Below are positions 50,252 to 60,739 of a DNA stretch of 64,000 bases, one piece after another (positions within the stretch are counted from its first letter, which is position 1; each line of letters starts with the position of its first letter). The notes below the pieces were generated by a model. The model searched no databases. It saw only the letters and a list, made by a program, of their open reading frames with translations, and had not been told where the DNA came from. Origin of the DNA: Pyropia yezoensis (Eukaryota; Rhodophyta; Bangiophyceae; Bangiales; Bangiaceae); assembly GCA_009829735.1 (NCBI GenBank), contig CM020619.1, positions 28,794,063-28,858,062 on the forward strand. Direction: 5' to 3'. Position numbers and translations under genes: made by a program.

Positions 50252-52193
50252 GTTTCCCGCCGACTTGGCGTCCGAATCTGAGGACGAAGGGGAAGACGAC
50301 GAGTCCGAGGACGACGTGTCCGCCCCCTTCGCCGAGGGTGTGGCGACCGCCACCACCGGTCGAAACCCACCCTCGCGGCGTGAACGTACTTTGTTCGTAG
50401 CCGACTTCTTACTCGCATTCCTAACAAGTTGTTGGATGCGCTTACTCAACTTGGGGCAATCATATGCCCAGTGTCCATCTGAGTTGCAGTTCCAACACCG
50501 ATTGTCAGTTCCCGGAGGGGTCTTCCCAACTGGGGAAGACGAAGAGATACCCTGGGAAGCTCCCACGGCAGCTACCACCCTTTCCTTGCGGAATTCGGCG
50601 TGCCTCTCTCAGCTCTCTGGCCTGGCGCGCCTCTTCGCGTTCCTTGGCCAACTCGGCCTGACGCTCCTGGCGTTGTTCCTCCCGCAACTTGCGGTAGGCC
50701 TCACCTCTGCGGTAGGCGAACCTAGCTAACTCGGCCAGGGTCGCCCGGGCAGTGTTATGCTCCCGGGTCTCCATCCGGACTGACCAATGGAGTCCCTCCA
50801 CAAACCGACTCTTCACCACAGCTTGTAGATGAAGAAACCCACAAAGATTGTTGAGCTTACGGACTCGCTCCGCAAAGGACAACTCGTCCTCCGCCTCTTC
50901 CTGATGGGCTTGCGTAGACTCCTCGACTTGAGAAGCCAACGCCGCTTCATCAACCATGGCTCTCAACAACCAGTTGACGAGCTCCAAATAGGACGTCACC
51001 TCACTAGCGCCTCCACTTGAGGAGCTGGGCATGACGGACATAAGTTCTGTCCGCAGGTCTCCCTTCGTAAACTCCTGTAGCATGTAGAAAGCCATGCCTT
51101 CACTTATGGCATTGTCGTCACAGGCTTTTGTGAAACGACGTAGGAACTCAAAGACACGGAGGGGGGGAGTTCCATCCCACTCAGCTTTGTGCCCAAAAGA
51201 GTGAAGTGCATTCTTCTTGGCACGGCCCATGACTCGGGCCTGGTCAGGACCATACGCCACCGACTTGTTGTGGAGGGCGTAGGTCTCACAGTCAAAGATC
51301 CTCTGGTAGACCGGGTTGGCTACCTGGATCTTGGGCGGCACCTCACGTTGAGGGAACAGCCGCTGTGGCACTGGAGCAAGTTCACCCTCAGTACCCATAA
51401 TCTGGCGCGGCGCCCTTGGTGTAGCCGCCGGCGTTTCCGGGGGGAACTCCCCCATGAAGGGCGTACGCCCCACCGAGTATGGTGTGGCTCCCTCGTTGGG
51501 AGTCACAGGTGTCGCCCCCTGTTCGAGGCGACCAGAGGTAGGCGTGAGGAGGGATTCCCCCTGCGCCTGCGGGCTCGAAAGCCCCGATCCGGTCTGGACA
51601 TTAAGGCCATCTGGCAAACTCGCCACAATCTGATTCAGAATTGTATTCGTCATCGTGACCACCAGGTCCGGCAAAGTCTGCCGCAACACATTGGTCGCCT
51701 CCCGACGGTCAGTTTCCGCGAGGAGTGGATTGACGACTCCAGTTGAGTCTCGGTCCGCCTCCGGGAGTCCACCTGAGGGGTAACCACGTTCCTCAGGGGT
51801 CTCAACCGGGGGCATGGGCGCGAGCCCATCGCCGACCAACGGAGGTCCGCCGTCCTCCGAAAGCCTAGTTGGCGACCGCTCCAAGCCAAAGTTGGCTCCA
51901 ACCCGAGTGGAACCCGCGGGGACAGTCCTCACCCCTTGGGACGTTCCCGTTGAGTATACCACACGGTGGCCAGACTTCCGACCACCCACATCAGAAGTGT
52001 CACCCGAGCGAACTCCCGACTGAGTCGGGGTGGCCTGTTGCCCGCCCGCACTTCCAGTCCTGCTGGCTTGAGGGACCTCTAGTCCCTCTGCGACCCCAGG
52101 TAAACCCACCTGTGTCTCACCAGTATTCAAAGGCACTGAAATACGTGCGTCACCCGTGTACTCCCCGGACGACGGGGGGTCCGAACTAGCCAT
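50246..52193 (-). pseudogene. gag: E4 Gag with CCHC zinc knuckle, one frame break
   Basis: ATG at 52193. A Pro/Thr/Gly-rich N-terminus is followed by the capsid domain (VFEFLRRFTKACDDNAISEG, LVNWLLRAMVDEA), then a Glu/Arg coiled stretch (REEQRQERQAELAKERE). The frame changes near 50590; the other frame then gives the knuckle CWNCNSDGHWAYDC, a Ser/Asp-rich tail and the common end Gly-Asn-Glu-stop. Confidence 0.85.
50252..50258 (-). promoter_or_regulatory. E4 -1 frameshift slippery site GGGAAAC
   Basis: In gag phase TCG GCG GGA AAC GAA TGA; same heptamer and same codons as in E1 and E2. Confidence 0.78.
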
Positions 52194-52293
52194 GTTGGCT
52201 GACGATCCGTATGACACGGTCCAAGTTCACCGTTCCTCTGAGACAGAGGGCCCCCTACACCCGGGTGCACCCGGAGGTAAAGTTTACCTCTGT

Positions 52294-52310
52294 CCCCTGC
52301 TGCTCCACCA
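52294..52310 (-). other. E4 primer-binding site
   Basis: TGGTGGAGCAGCAGGGG, identical to that of E2, two bases inside the LTR. Confidence 0.75.
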
Positions 52311-52312
52311 AA

Positions 52313-52781
52313 TGTGGCAAAAACCACTCGCACACGCGGCACCCAAGTTGGGGCGGTGTACAAGGGCTGCCTCCCGTGTTGGGGGAACCGGAAGAAGTGC
52401 AAGTCGCACACACTCTGTCCCTGTCGTGGGGCAATCCCCCCACTGACAAACAAGAAGATGGTGTGTGGTCCGACAGTTTCTTGGTCGGGACGGGGACGCA
52501 GGGCCGAGCCCCGCTGTCCCTCCCCTTATCCCGCCAGGGTCCCCTCAGAATCTCGCGACTCAGAATCTCCCACCCGAGCACCTGCCCACCGGGCCACACG
52601 AAAATTCAAGACGATAAATGCAGAAAACCCTCAAATCCAAGTTGGATTTACTACTAAGCTAACTATCCCAAACTTAGGGAATATGGACCCAAATGCAGGG
52701 GGAGGAACGGATCAGGCTAGTGGCCTGCCGCCCCTTGCATGGCACGTGTTGCCCCCCTACCTGGGGGTCAATACTGCCACA
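52313..52781 (-). repeat. E4 5' LTR
   Basis: 469 bp with perfect 7-bp inverted ends TGTGGCA / TGCCACA, directly next to the primer site. The first 48 bp equal 10039-10086. It includes a 17-nt perfect hairpin at 52633-52649. A more diverged relative is the solo LTR at 2797-3265. Confidence 0.85.
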
Positions 52782-53032
52782 GCACCCTCCCCGGGCAGGG
52801 CCGCTCGGTGAACGTCGTTGCACACGCGACTCACAGAAGCGGTGCTCAGCCCCGTGGCAAGAGCGGTACGCTCAGCCGGCCGGTCGCGCAGCTCCGCACG
52901 TCGGTTGCACATCTCCCGCTCGAAAATCGCACGCACACTGAGCACCACGGCGGCAGTTCCAGCGTGGATGCTGCGCAGTGCCCGAGCCCTCTTACCCCCT
53001 CCCGGTGCGGCGATCGCGCGACCACGCGGCAT
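52782..53032 (-). pseudogene. Tc1/mariner-like transposase, copy B, N-terminal half
   Basis: From the ATG at 53032 about 83 codons encode a basic start and a helix-turn-helix (RAIFERE, then ERTALATGLSTASVSRV) of the type that binds transposon ends. It stops at GEG plus two bases, against the E4 LTR. Its phase continues correctly into 10033 on the far side of E4. It is therefore the front of the gene listed at 8586-10038. Confidence 0.82.
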
Positions 53033-55550
53033 CCTGACAGGTTGCCGCACAGGCTCCGGTCACGCGAGGGCGTTCCGCGACCACGCTGGCAGACCCGTCA
53101 GGCGGAGGCGCCGGTCAATGACGTGGAGCAGATCTGTGGCAGCCGAGGGACAGTTGGGGCGGGCAACAGAACCGCCTGACGGGCGACCAGAAATCTTCAA
53201 AAAAAAAAAAAAGGCGCGCAACTAGTTGGAAATGTAGCCCCCCATCGATCTTCTGCACTTTTTGTCCGCCTGATCTGGGGCGAGATAAATGCCGCACAGA
53301 CTGACGCTTCACTGCCTGAAGTGCCGCACTGGGCATGGTTCCCAAGCAGCATTGACGCGGCAACCTCGACACGAGCTTCGTAGCCCATATTGCGCCCTTT
53401 CGACATCGTCAGAACTTGGTTTTTGCAGAACATCGAGATTTTATTGCACACTGAGTCCGGAACGACGACGAAAACGATAACCTGATGTTCTTCCTCGAGG
53501 TATGGCTGAAGTAAGTTGGAAGCGTACGTGGGCCGAACATACACTAGAAAAAATGCCCGTGAGTTCCTCTTTCGAATGGTGTGCCAAGCGGGTCTGTGCG
53601 GGGGGCACACGTTCATCAGTACTGCCGTCAATGGTGGGACGTTCCCATCGATCTTAATGCGTGAGATCGACCTTTACCTATATGGAATCCACTTTTAGAC
53701 CCTCTCACAGAGGCCATTCTTCCCATCGGGGATACGACGTCTGACCAGTATAATCCCGAGCCCCGCCCCACGACGCCTCTGGGAGGGGGTGTGCGCACAT
53801 GTCACCGTCGCCAGTATACCCGAGACGGAGTTGTTGACAGCTATTTATCGCGACCTGAGAGCCATCGCGTACCATTGTCATGTCACGCTGCGTGTCTGGC
53901 CCACCGATCACTACGTTCACCACGCCCACGATGCTACTAACAGCGCTGAGAGTGCCTGTCAACAGACCGCGCGGCGGTCCCTGTGGTGGCTACGTCACCC
54001 ACGGAATATACTGTACGTTGCAAGAAAGCATAGAATGTACGTCCAGGAATGTTTCCCTCGGGACCGCTCTCGTACCAGACCCCTCTCCGCCCCGCCTGCC
54101 CCACGCCCACGTCCACCCAGCTTACAACAAAACGTTCCGCATGCAACGAACAAGACAAAGCCAGCATCTTCGTCACCCTGAGCAAGAAACAATGCCATAA
54201 AAAAGGCAGGACTCGCAGACAGAAAGTGAGATACACGAGAAAGAAAGAGACGTAGAAAGAGTGAAGAACACACAGCGAAAAGAGGCAATACACAAGGACA
54301 AAGCTATCACACTGTCGCGGAGGCAAAAGATGGGCAAAAAACAAACGATCGCATAAAAATGAAGAGAACGACGAAGAGGGCACATGGAGAACCTTAAGAC
54401 ACAAAAACGAAGAGGAAAAACTAGCAGCAAGACGACGACACGGAGAACGACAATGGGACAACACGAGAGATGCGAAGGTGGCAGAGAAAAACAGACAAAG
54501 AGTTGATTGCATAGGGCAGAAGACAATAACCCAGACATTGCGTTGATCTCTTCACCGCGTCTGGCGACAGACACATACTGCGAAGCCAGCACACAAAATG
54601 CAAGACGAAGGAGATCGGCACAAACGACAAAGGCACCACACCCACTACTAGCCCCCGAGACGAAGGCGTACGTTGACGAACGCCACCTGCACGACGACAG
54701 CTATACACGCGAAAGGCAGACAAATGGTGGCGCAAAGTCAAAGGCAGAATAGATCCGTGCGAAGCAAGGGAGGGGGAGGGGAGTGCGCGAGAAGGAGCCA
54801 CACACAAGTGGCAAAATGCGGGTTGAGGATGGAGCAAGGTGCGGATTACAGAGACGGAGGTGCGGGGTAGCGACGGAGGGACAGCTGAGCGCGAGAACGA
54901 AGTGAAAGAGGCCTGGCATGACGGCCCATGGCGAGATCTGCTCCTCATCAATGGGCTTGGGTGCCGTGAGCGAGACGTGGGGAGGAGGGACAGGCGGTGT
55001 CTGTGATATTGACTGCTCATTGTGTGTGCTGGTCGCTAGCTGGGTTCTGAGAGACGTGCCACCTAAAAGCGTCACAGCTGCGGGGCGGGTGGCGGTGGGG
55101 GCGGGGCGAGAGACGAGTGGTGATAGTGCACGTCTCCGCGCGAGGTGCGAACGTATTGTACAAGCCCAGGGGGCGCGCGCGTGCACGGGGAAGCGGACAC
55201 GTATAAAGGAATGACCTGGGGCATGCACCCGAGCGCGCACTGGAAGACCGCAAGAATGGAAGGAGGGTGGAGGGTACTGCTCAGAAATGTGAGCTGAGTG
55301 CCCTCTTGACGGGCAGTTTCTGTACGCAGAGGGCTTGCGCGAGCACAAGGCCACCTTTCAGATAAGGGTGGAGTGCCTCCTGGACCGACACGCTATAAGG
55401 GCGGGGGCGGGGGGCGGGGGGGGGGGTGAGGGGCGATCGAAGCTTAGACACGAGCCCGACTCGATTTGAGCATGGCTCATTGCGCATACGTGTCGAACGC
55501 GCGGGGGCGGGAGGAGTGAGGGGCGGGCGCACGACCTGGATCGGTCGTTA
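53033..55550. other. Intergenic region without recognised genes
   Basis: An A-run (53199-53211), an A/G-rich plus strand at about 54200-54900 and many short open frames without protein-like composition. No tRNA or rRNA signature seen. Confidence 0.45.
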
Positions 55551-55553
55551 ACT

Positions 55554-55984
55554 CCCATTGGACGAGCGATCACGACTGCGGCGAAGATAGGGAAGGAGAG
55601 GCCCGGTTGAGTGGGTGCCGTTGAAGTGAGCCTGTGCGGTGCCCCGGGGTGTGGAAATCAGAGTGGCGCTCGGCAGTTGAACTTGACGCCCATTGGATGA
55701 GCACGTTCCTTGCAAGCGGGAGGGATGGAGAGGGCGGGGCGAGAGTGGAAAGAGGACCGGTGTCAAGCAAGCCCAGGGGAACTAATCTCACAGGGCCCAC
55801 TGGGCAAGTGATCTGAGTGCCCATTGGACGAGCGCCTCCCATGCGTGCGGGGCACGGAAGAAAGAGGGGACGCCTCAGCACTCCCAGTGAAGTGTGGATA
55901 CCAGGGTTCAGCGGCGAAGATGGCTTACATCAGACACGTACAGCATTCAAACGACATCTGGCTTGGTACGATATTCTCATTGGA
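55554..55984. repeat. Spaced CCCATTGG-type repeats
   Basis: CCCATTGG or CTCATTGG occurs at 55554, 55689, 55820 and about 55977. Three of the four are followed by A-C/T-GAGC; the flanking 40-60 bases are loosely similar, so these look like diverged tandem units of about 131-157 bp. ATTGG is an inverted CCAAT box. Confidence 0.5.
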
Positions 55985-56462
55985 CAACGAAGCATCTCCA
56001 GGGCAATCAATATGGAACAACGAGTACAGACCATCACATGCCAGGTGAGGAGGCGCCTGTTCTCCTTATTGGCGAGCACCATAAACTGCACCATGACGAG
56101 AGCTGTTATATGCATATAAGACATGTTGATCGTTCTGGTTGGTTCAGCGTTGGTTCAGAGCACATGTGTGTTACACAATTGTTTTCATAGTGTTCATGAC
56201 TGTGCGCTACAATCAGTGCTACAAGCGGACAGTTCTGAGCAGTCAGAGTGAGACGAGGCCACATTCTGATCTATTTTCAACTTGAGCCACTCGTCATTGA
56301 GGCTCTTTGCGCCCATGCTCGATTTCCTTGTGACACGTGCTCCGAAGCCTGAAGTAGTTCATATATGTTCGGTATATGGCAAGTTTGCTCCTGACTCCGA
56401 GCTATTGGCCAATGGCTGACGCGAAATCGCTGGGAGTCGCTGGTGGCGTGTAAGACTCCTGT

Positions 56463-56640
56463 CCAGAATAGTACTTGTAGCCCGCCTTCGGACTTCTCGC
56501 AGACGTTCCTGGCATCCAAGAGATGAGATTTCTGACCATTGCCGCACTTGTAGCCTGCCAGCAGGCCGTTCGCAGGCGTTCCTGTCACTCAAAAGGTGAG
56601 ATTTCTGTCCAGAACCGCATTTCGAGCGCGCCTTTAGAGC
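56463..56640. repeat. Imperfect tandem repeat, about 77-bp period
   Basis: Two full units and the start of a third, with shared blocks ACTTGTAGCC, GACGTTCCTG/GGCGTTCCTG and GATGAGATTTCTG/GGTGAGATTTCTG. Confidence 0.6.
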
Positions 56641-57339
56641 CCGAGCAGGCGAGTGGGGCCCCCTCTGCCTGTGGGAGGGGTCTCATGACAGGCATGGCCA
56701 GGGTCGGTGAGGGGTCGATTCGGATTCGGATTCGGGTTCGCGAATACGGTATGCCCGAACTCTGGAGACGCTCCACCCGATCGACACTTCCAATGCCAAC
56801 ACGTGGTGGCCAATTGACCACGTGTGAGCGTACTTGACAGAGCTGGCATGGGCACCAGATCTAGTCTTGCAATGGGTGTTGAGGAGTCCACGCACATAGG
56901 CGTAGACAAGCATCAGGCTCCGCGCGGGGACGAGCGCTCTTGAAAGGTGCAAGGCTGCGGAGGGTCGAGAGCTCCAGCACCAGCGGCACGGTGACAGCAC
57001 CTGATCACTACCTGACCGTTTCGAGGACCTGTCAGAGCCGCCGGATCAATGCGTGTGGGAAATGTTGTTCAATTGCCGCGGGTCACTTATTGAAGGGCGG
57101 CGCCGCGCGGCAGCAACCAGCGAGCTCCCTCTGCAGAAGTGCATACTCGCTCACAGCACAGCTCCGCCTCTGTACTGTACATCCCTTGCTCGGGATCTCT
57201 CAAGAGACAGAGCCAGTGGGGAGCCATCTCCAGGCTCTTGGTGGGTTATTGTCCGTAACATTCTTTCACACGTATTAGTTCGTATGTGAGTCTATCTGAA
57301 CCGCGTTCGGATTCCGAAACCCGAATTACACCGTATTCG

Positions 57340-57425
57340 CCGAACGGTCGTCGTCGTCGTCGCTCCCCCCGTCGTTGTTGCCCCCCCCCCCGTCGTCCTC
57401 GCCCCCTCCCCCGGTGGTCGTCGTC
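57340..57425. repeat. GTC triplet and poly-C microsatellite
   Basis: Runs of GTC/GTT and C with no coding support. Confidence 0.6.
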
Positions 57426-57610
57426 CCCCCTTCCTGTTATGCATCGTCTGCCTTTTGCTGTCCCCCCCTTCCCCGTTGGTGTACCCACTCGCTCTCATTT
57501 TCTGCCTCTCTCTGCCCCCCGTTTGCTCCCTCTGCTCCCCCCGCATCTCTTCACGTGCTTCGCATCCTCCTGATGATTTTTCTTTCTATTTCTGTTGATG
57601 GAGAACTCAT

Positions 57611-57655
57611 TGACATCCCCTCTGTTGGCTATGATGGCCAACAGAGGGGATGTCA
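57611..57655. ncRNA. Strong hairpin, possible small-RNA precursor
   Basis: Perfect inverted repeat with 19-nt arms (57611-57629 and 57637-57655) and a 7-nt loop, extended after a 2-nt mismatch by five more pairs to 57604-57662. GC-rich stem in a region otherwise free of genes. It could be a microRNA-like precursor, a transcription terminator or a transposon relic. No expression evidence. Confidence 0.35.
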
Positions 57656-57662
57656 CCGAGTT

Positions 57663-59624
57663 CCGTGATGCCCAGGCATCCCGATCAAAGTCAACTCGTT
57701 TTTGGTCTTCGTTGCCCATAGCGTGCAGCGGACCCTTAGGGGGGTGGCAAGCGACCAGGGTTCCCGAGGCGGTGGCAAGTGTGCTCCGAGGCGACGTTCA
57801 CGGAGGGGGCTAACAAAATTAGAACAGGCTCGGCGTGTTGGGAAGAAGACGCGAGGACCTCTGCGCCGTTTGTATTTTTTTTTAACCAGCTTCCCAGGGG
57901 CCCTCGAGCGTAAGGTAGATGCCGCGATCCGTTGGATCAAAATGGAGCGGGACCGAAAAGCAACCGTTGGGCCCTCTGCCGTCAGCGTCCTGCGCCAACT
58001 TTGTGAGTAGGCTTATTTGATCTTGGCGGGCTCTTACACAAGGCATAGCCAATCAAGAGGCGCCATTGAATGCTGTTTTCGTTGTACTCATGTACCTGCT
58101 TGTACACGTGTATTTGCCATGAAAATACAACTTGACGTTTTCTCGCGCCTAGCCACCCCCGACTGGGCAAGGTCGCGCAAGGCCCGAAGCGGCACCAGCT
58201 CACATGCCCTTCACAGGCCGTCCCAGACCGCCTTGAAGTGCAACAGGAGCGGACCACATGATCTCTGGCGCGTCCGAGTTCCCGCCGGTCTGCCAGCACA
58301 GACTTCTGCGTCTCCTGGCCGAGCGTGTGTCACTGAAATGCCCCGAGGAGCGAGGCACCAGCTCTCATGGGGGTGCGCGACTGCGACAGGAGCCACTGCG
58401 TTCGGAGCATGCTTGCAGAGCAACTTTTGTGCCTGTCTGACTCGAGTGGGGCTCACAACCACACCAAGCCACCTCCAGTTGGCTTCACCACCAGCTGGTG
58501 TGCCTCTGCAGGGTGTCTTCATGATTCTTTGCTCTCGCGCAGGACATGATCGCAACACGTTGTCCCCGGCATGAAATGAGACCCCTCCCTCGTGCCCCAA
58601 ATCAGGTTTCTCATTTGCAATGTTCCGCCGTTCGTGCATGTGCGCCGGGTTTTCACAGGTGAAGATCCCCGATGGATATTGGGCAGCCAATGAGAGTCAT
58701 CCTGTGCGCACGACTGATCAAGAATTGCCTTCAGAATTGCATGTTTGCTTCACGATCCCGCATGTCATGGACACAAATTGCACTTTCACGACTGCTACAC
58801 GTCTATTTCTGGGGGATGCACAACACCGCACAGTACATGTGCAGCACAGAAAATAGCCACGAGTACAGCCCAGTATACCCTAGTACGGGTGGCACGTTTT
58901 CCCGACGATGAGAAGAGAAGGGCAGCAGCACCCCCTTAGATAATAGGGTAGATCTTCCGCCTGTGTCATGTGCTCTACTTTTCTTTGACCTTGCATAACA
59001 AACTGCCGAAACAGAGCCCTCTATGCCAGCGCTCTGCTGGCTGACTGACGGAAAATCGGTCGTTTGTCGTCCGGGGGATTCCGCTGAGGGTGGCGACGAT
59101 TACACCGCGGCGATACACTTTCCCCTTGTGCTCTGTTGACATTGCTGCACTCCATGAGCCCCGCAAGCGTGGTGAACAGGGTGGGCTGCCGAGGGAAAGG
59201 CGGCCGGCACCCCAGCTGCGGCCACCGTCGTCGTCTCTTGCAGTCGGCATCGAGTACTCGCAGGCCTTGCGCCAGCAGGTCTCCGCAGGAAGCTGTACGA
59301 TTCAGGCCGAGCTCAGCAGGAAGAGTACTTGGTATGGAAACGCCCAAGTACCACGATGTCACACAAACTGTCTGGTGTTTCAACACAGCAGGGGGGCTAA
59401 ATGTAATGACAACCGGTTGTTCTTGTCAGGGCGGACAGCTGGCTGTGCGAGGGCACCACCTTCTTCACTCCTTACAGTGGATCGCCGAGGGCAGGGCCGT
59501 CGTGGGGCCGCCGCCATCCTCCCGCTGAACCCTGCCCGCTCCGCCCCAAGCGCGTGCACATCTCCTCCATCGCGACGACGGAGCCGTCGACGATCGCTGT
59601 CGTCGTCTATCCCAGTCTTTCAAG
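57663..59624. other. Intergenic region upstream of eL28
   Basis: Short frames only; none is convincing. The part before 59624 probably includes the eL28 promoter and 5' UTR exon. Confidence 0.4.
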
Positions 59625-59972
59625 GTACGTGCGTAGCTCCTGTATCGTTCGCGGACCCCTGCGCTCGTGCCCTTTTGCATGCGTGGCGACGCGGCGCGCT
59701 GTGGTTTAGTGCAGATGCTGCAGCTGGTCGTGTATCGCAGCGCTCGTGAGCGGCATGAGCGCATGGATGGCGACGCGGTACAGTATGGATTGAGGCGGAG
59801 GCAGCTGCTGGACGCGTGGCCCAACGCTTTTGAGCAGCTCGTGAGCAGCGTGGCCCTCCATATCTCATGGCATGCTGACATACATGTGCCCTCCCTGTTG
59901 CTCTTCCCTGCGAATTCTCGGGTCTTTCCGCTTATCTTTGCTTATATCCATGTTCCCTGTTCCCCACCACAG
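59625..59972 (+). other. Probable 5' UTR intron of the eL28 gene
   Basis: Donor AAG/GTACGT at 59622-59630 and a pyrimidine-rich acceptor TCCCCACCACAG that ends directly before the ATG at 59973. Introns at this place are common in ribosomal protein genes. Confidence 0.5.
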
Positions 59973-60398
59973 ATGTCTTCCTCTCTGGTCTGGGAGCTGA
60001 CCCGCACGACCTCGTGCAAGATTGTGAAACGCAATGGCCTGATGATGTCTCGTGAGAAGGGCAACCTGAACAACAAGCACAGCTTCCGCGACAGCGGTCT
60101 GTGCAACCCGATGGCGGTGAACATTGTCGCCACCCGCGCGACGGCCAAGGCCAGTAAGACCCCCGCCATGGACCTGAAGAACACAAAGACTGAGGACGCC
60201 CGCAAGCCGGCCAAGATGTGGCGCCGGAACCACCTCAAGAAGGGTGGGCGCCGGGCATCGGCCGCTGCAGCCGCCGTCGTGGGGCGGTACCGGCCGGATC
60301 TGAAGAAGGATGCGGCCAAGCGGATGGACAAGGTGCTGGCGTCGCTGAAGGTTGCCCACAAGCCGGTGAAGAAGGGGCGGCGGAGCGCTGCCCTCTGA
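59973..60398 (+). CDS. RPL28: 60S ribosomal protein L28 (eL28)
   Basis: 141 residues, close to the usual length of about 137. Starts MSSSLVWELTRTTSCKIVKR, and contains FRDSGLCN and KTPAMDLKNTK-type sequence followed by a basic C-terminus (HKPVKKGRRSAAL), all as in the eukaryote-specific eL28 family. It is a structural protein of the cytosolic large ribosomal subunit. The coding part is intronless. It shows that this end of the window is host chromosome. Confidence 0.93.
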   Translation: MSSSLVWELTRTTSCKIVKRNGLMMSREKGNLNNKHSFRDSGLCNPMAVNIVATRATAKASKTPAMDLKNTKTEDARKPAKMWRRNHLKKGGRRASAAAAAVVGRYRPDLKKDAAKRMDKVLASLKVAHKPVKKGRRSAAL

Positions 60399-60739
60399 GG
60401 AGGGAACAAATGGCGTGGGCTGGGAGCTGTGGGTGAGATTGCGGGTGGGTTAGGGGCAGGGGGGAGGATGTGGTGCGGGGCGAGCTATGAGGATGGGGGG
60501 TTGGACATGGTGTGTACAAGCGGAGGCCTGTGCGGGAGAGGAATTTGAAGATCATTCTGTTTTTTGCATGTCTTGTCCCATATCCCGGACAGTCATCTCC
60601 CTACGCTCGCATGTGATGGGTTTTTGTCATGGTGGGGCCGCCTGTAGGGCGTTGGCGGCATCGACTGTCGCCGCCATCATCTTAGCACACACGCCGTGAC
60701 CTGCCCGAACTGCTAGTGGGCGGCACCACAACCACCCCC

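Larger units (their letters stand above)
44202..52781 (-). mobile_element. E4: old chromovirus with antisense ORF, main part
   Basis: Minus-strand gag and pol, plus-strand antisense ORF, primer site and 5' LTR; the other pieces are at 34523-34547 and 10039-10086. Both outer borders carry GCACC (10034-10038 and 52782-52786) and lie in one transposase gene. Two nonsense codons in pol, a frame break in gag and one stop in the antisense ORF show it is dead. Confidence 0.88.

Noticed and set aside
52313..52781. The 469-bp segment as an intron of the transposase
   Set aside because: It has TGTGGCA/TGCCACA ends, lies next to a primer-binding site and is bordered by GCACC; an LTR explains all of this.
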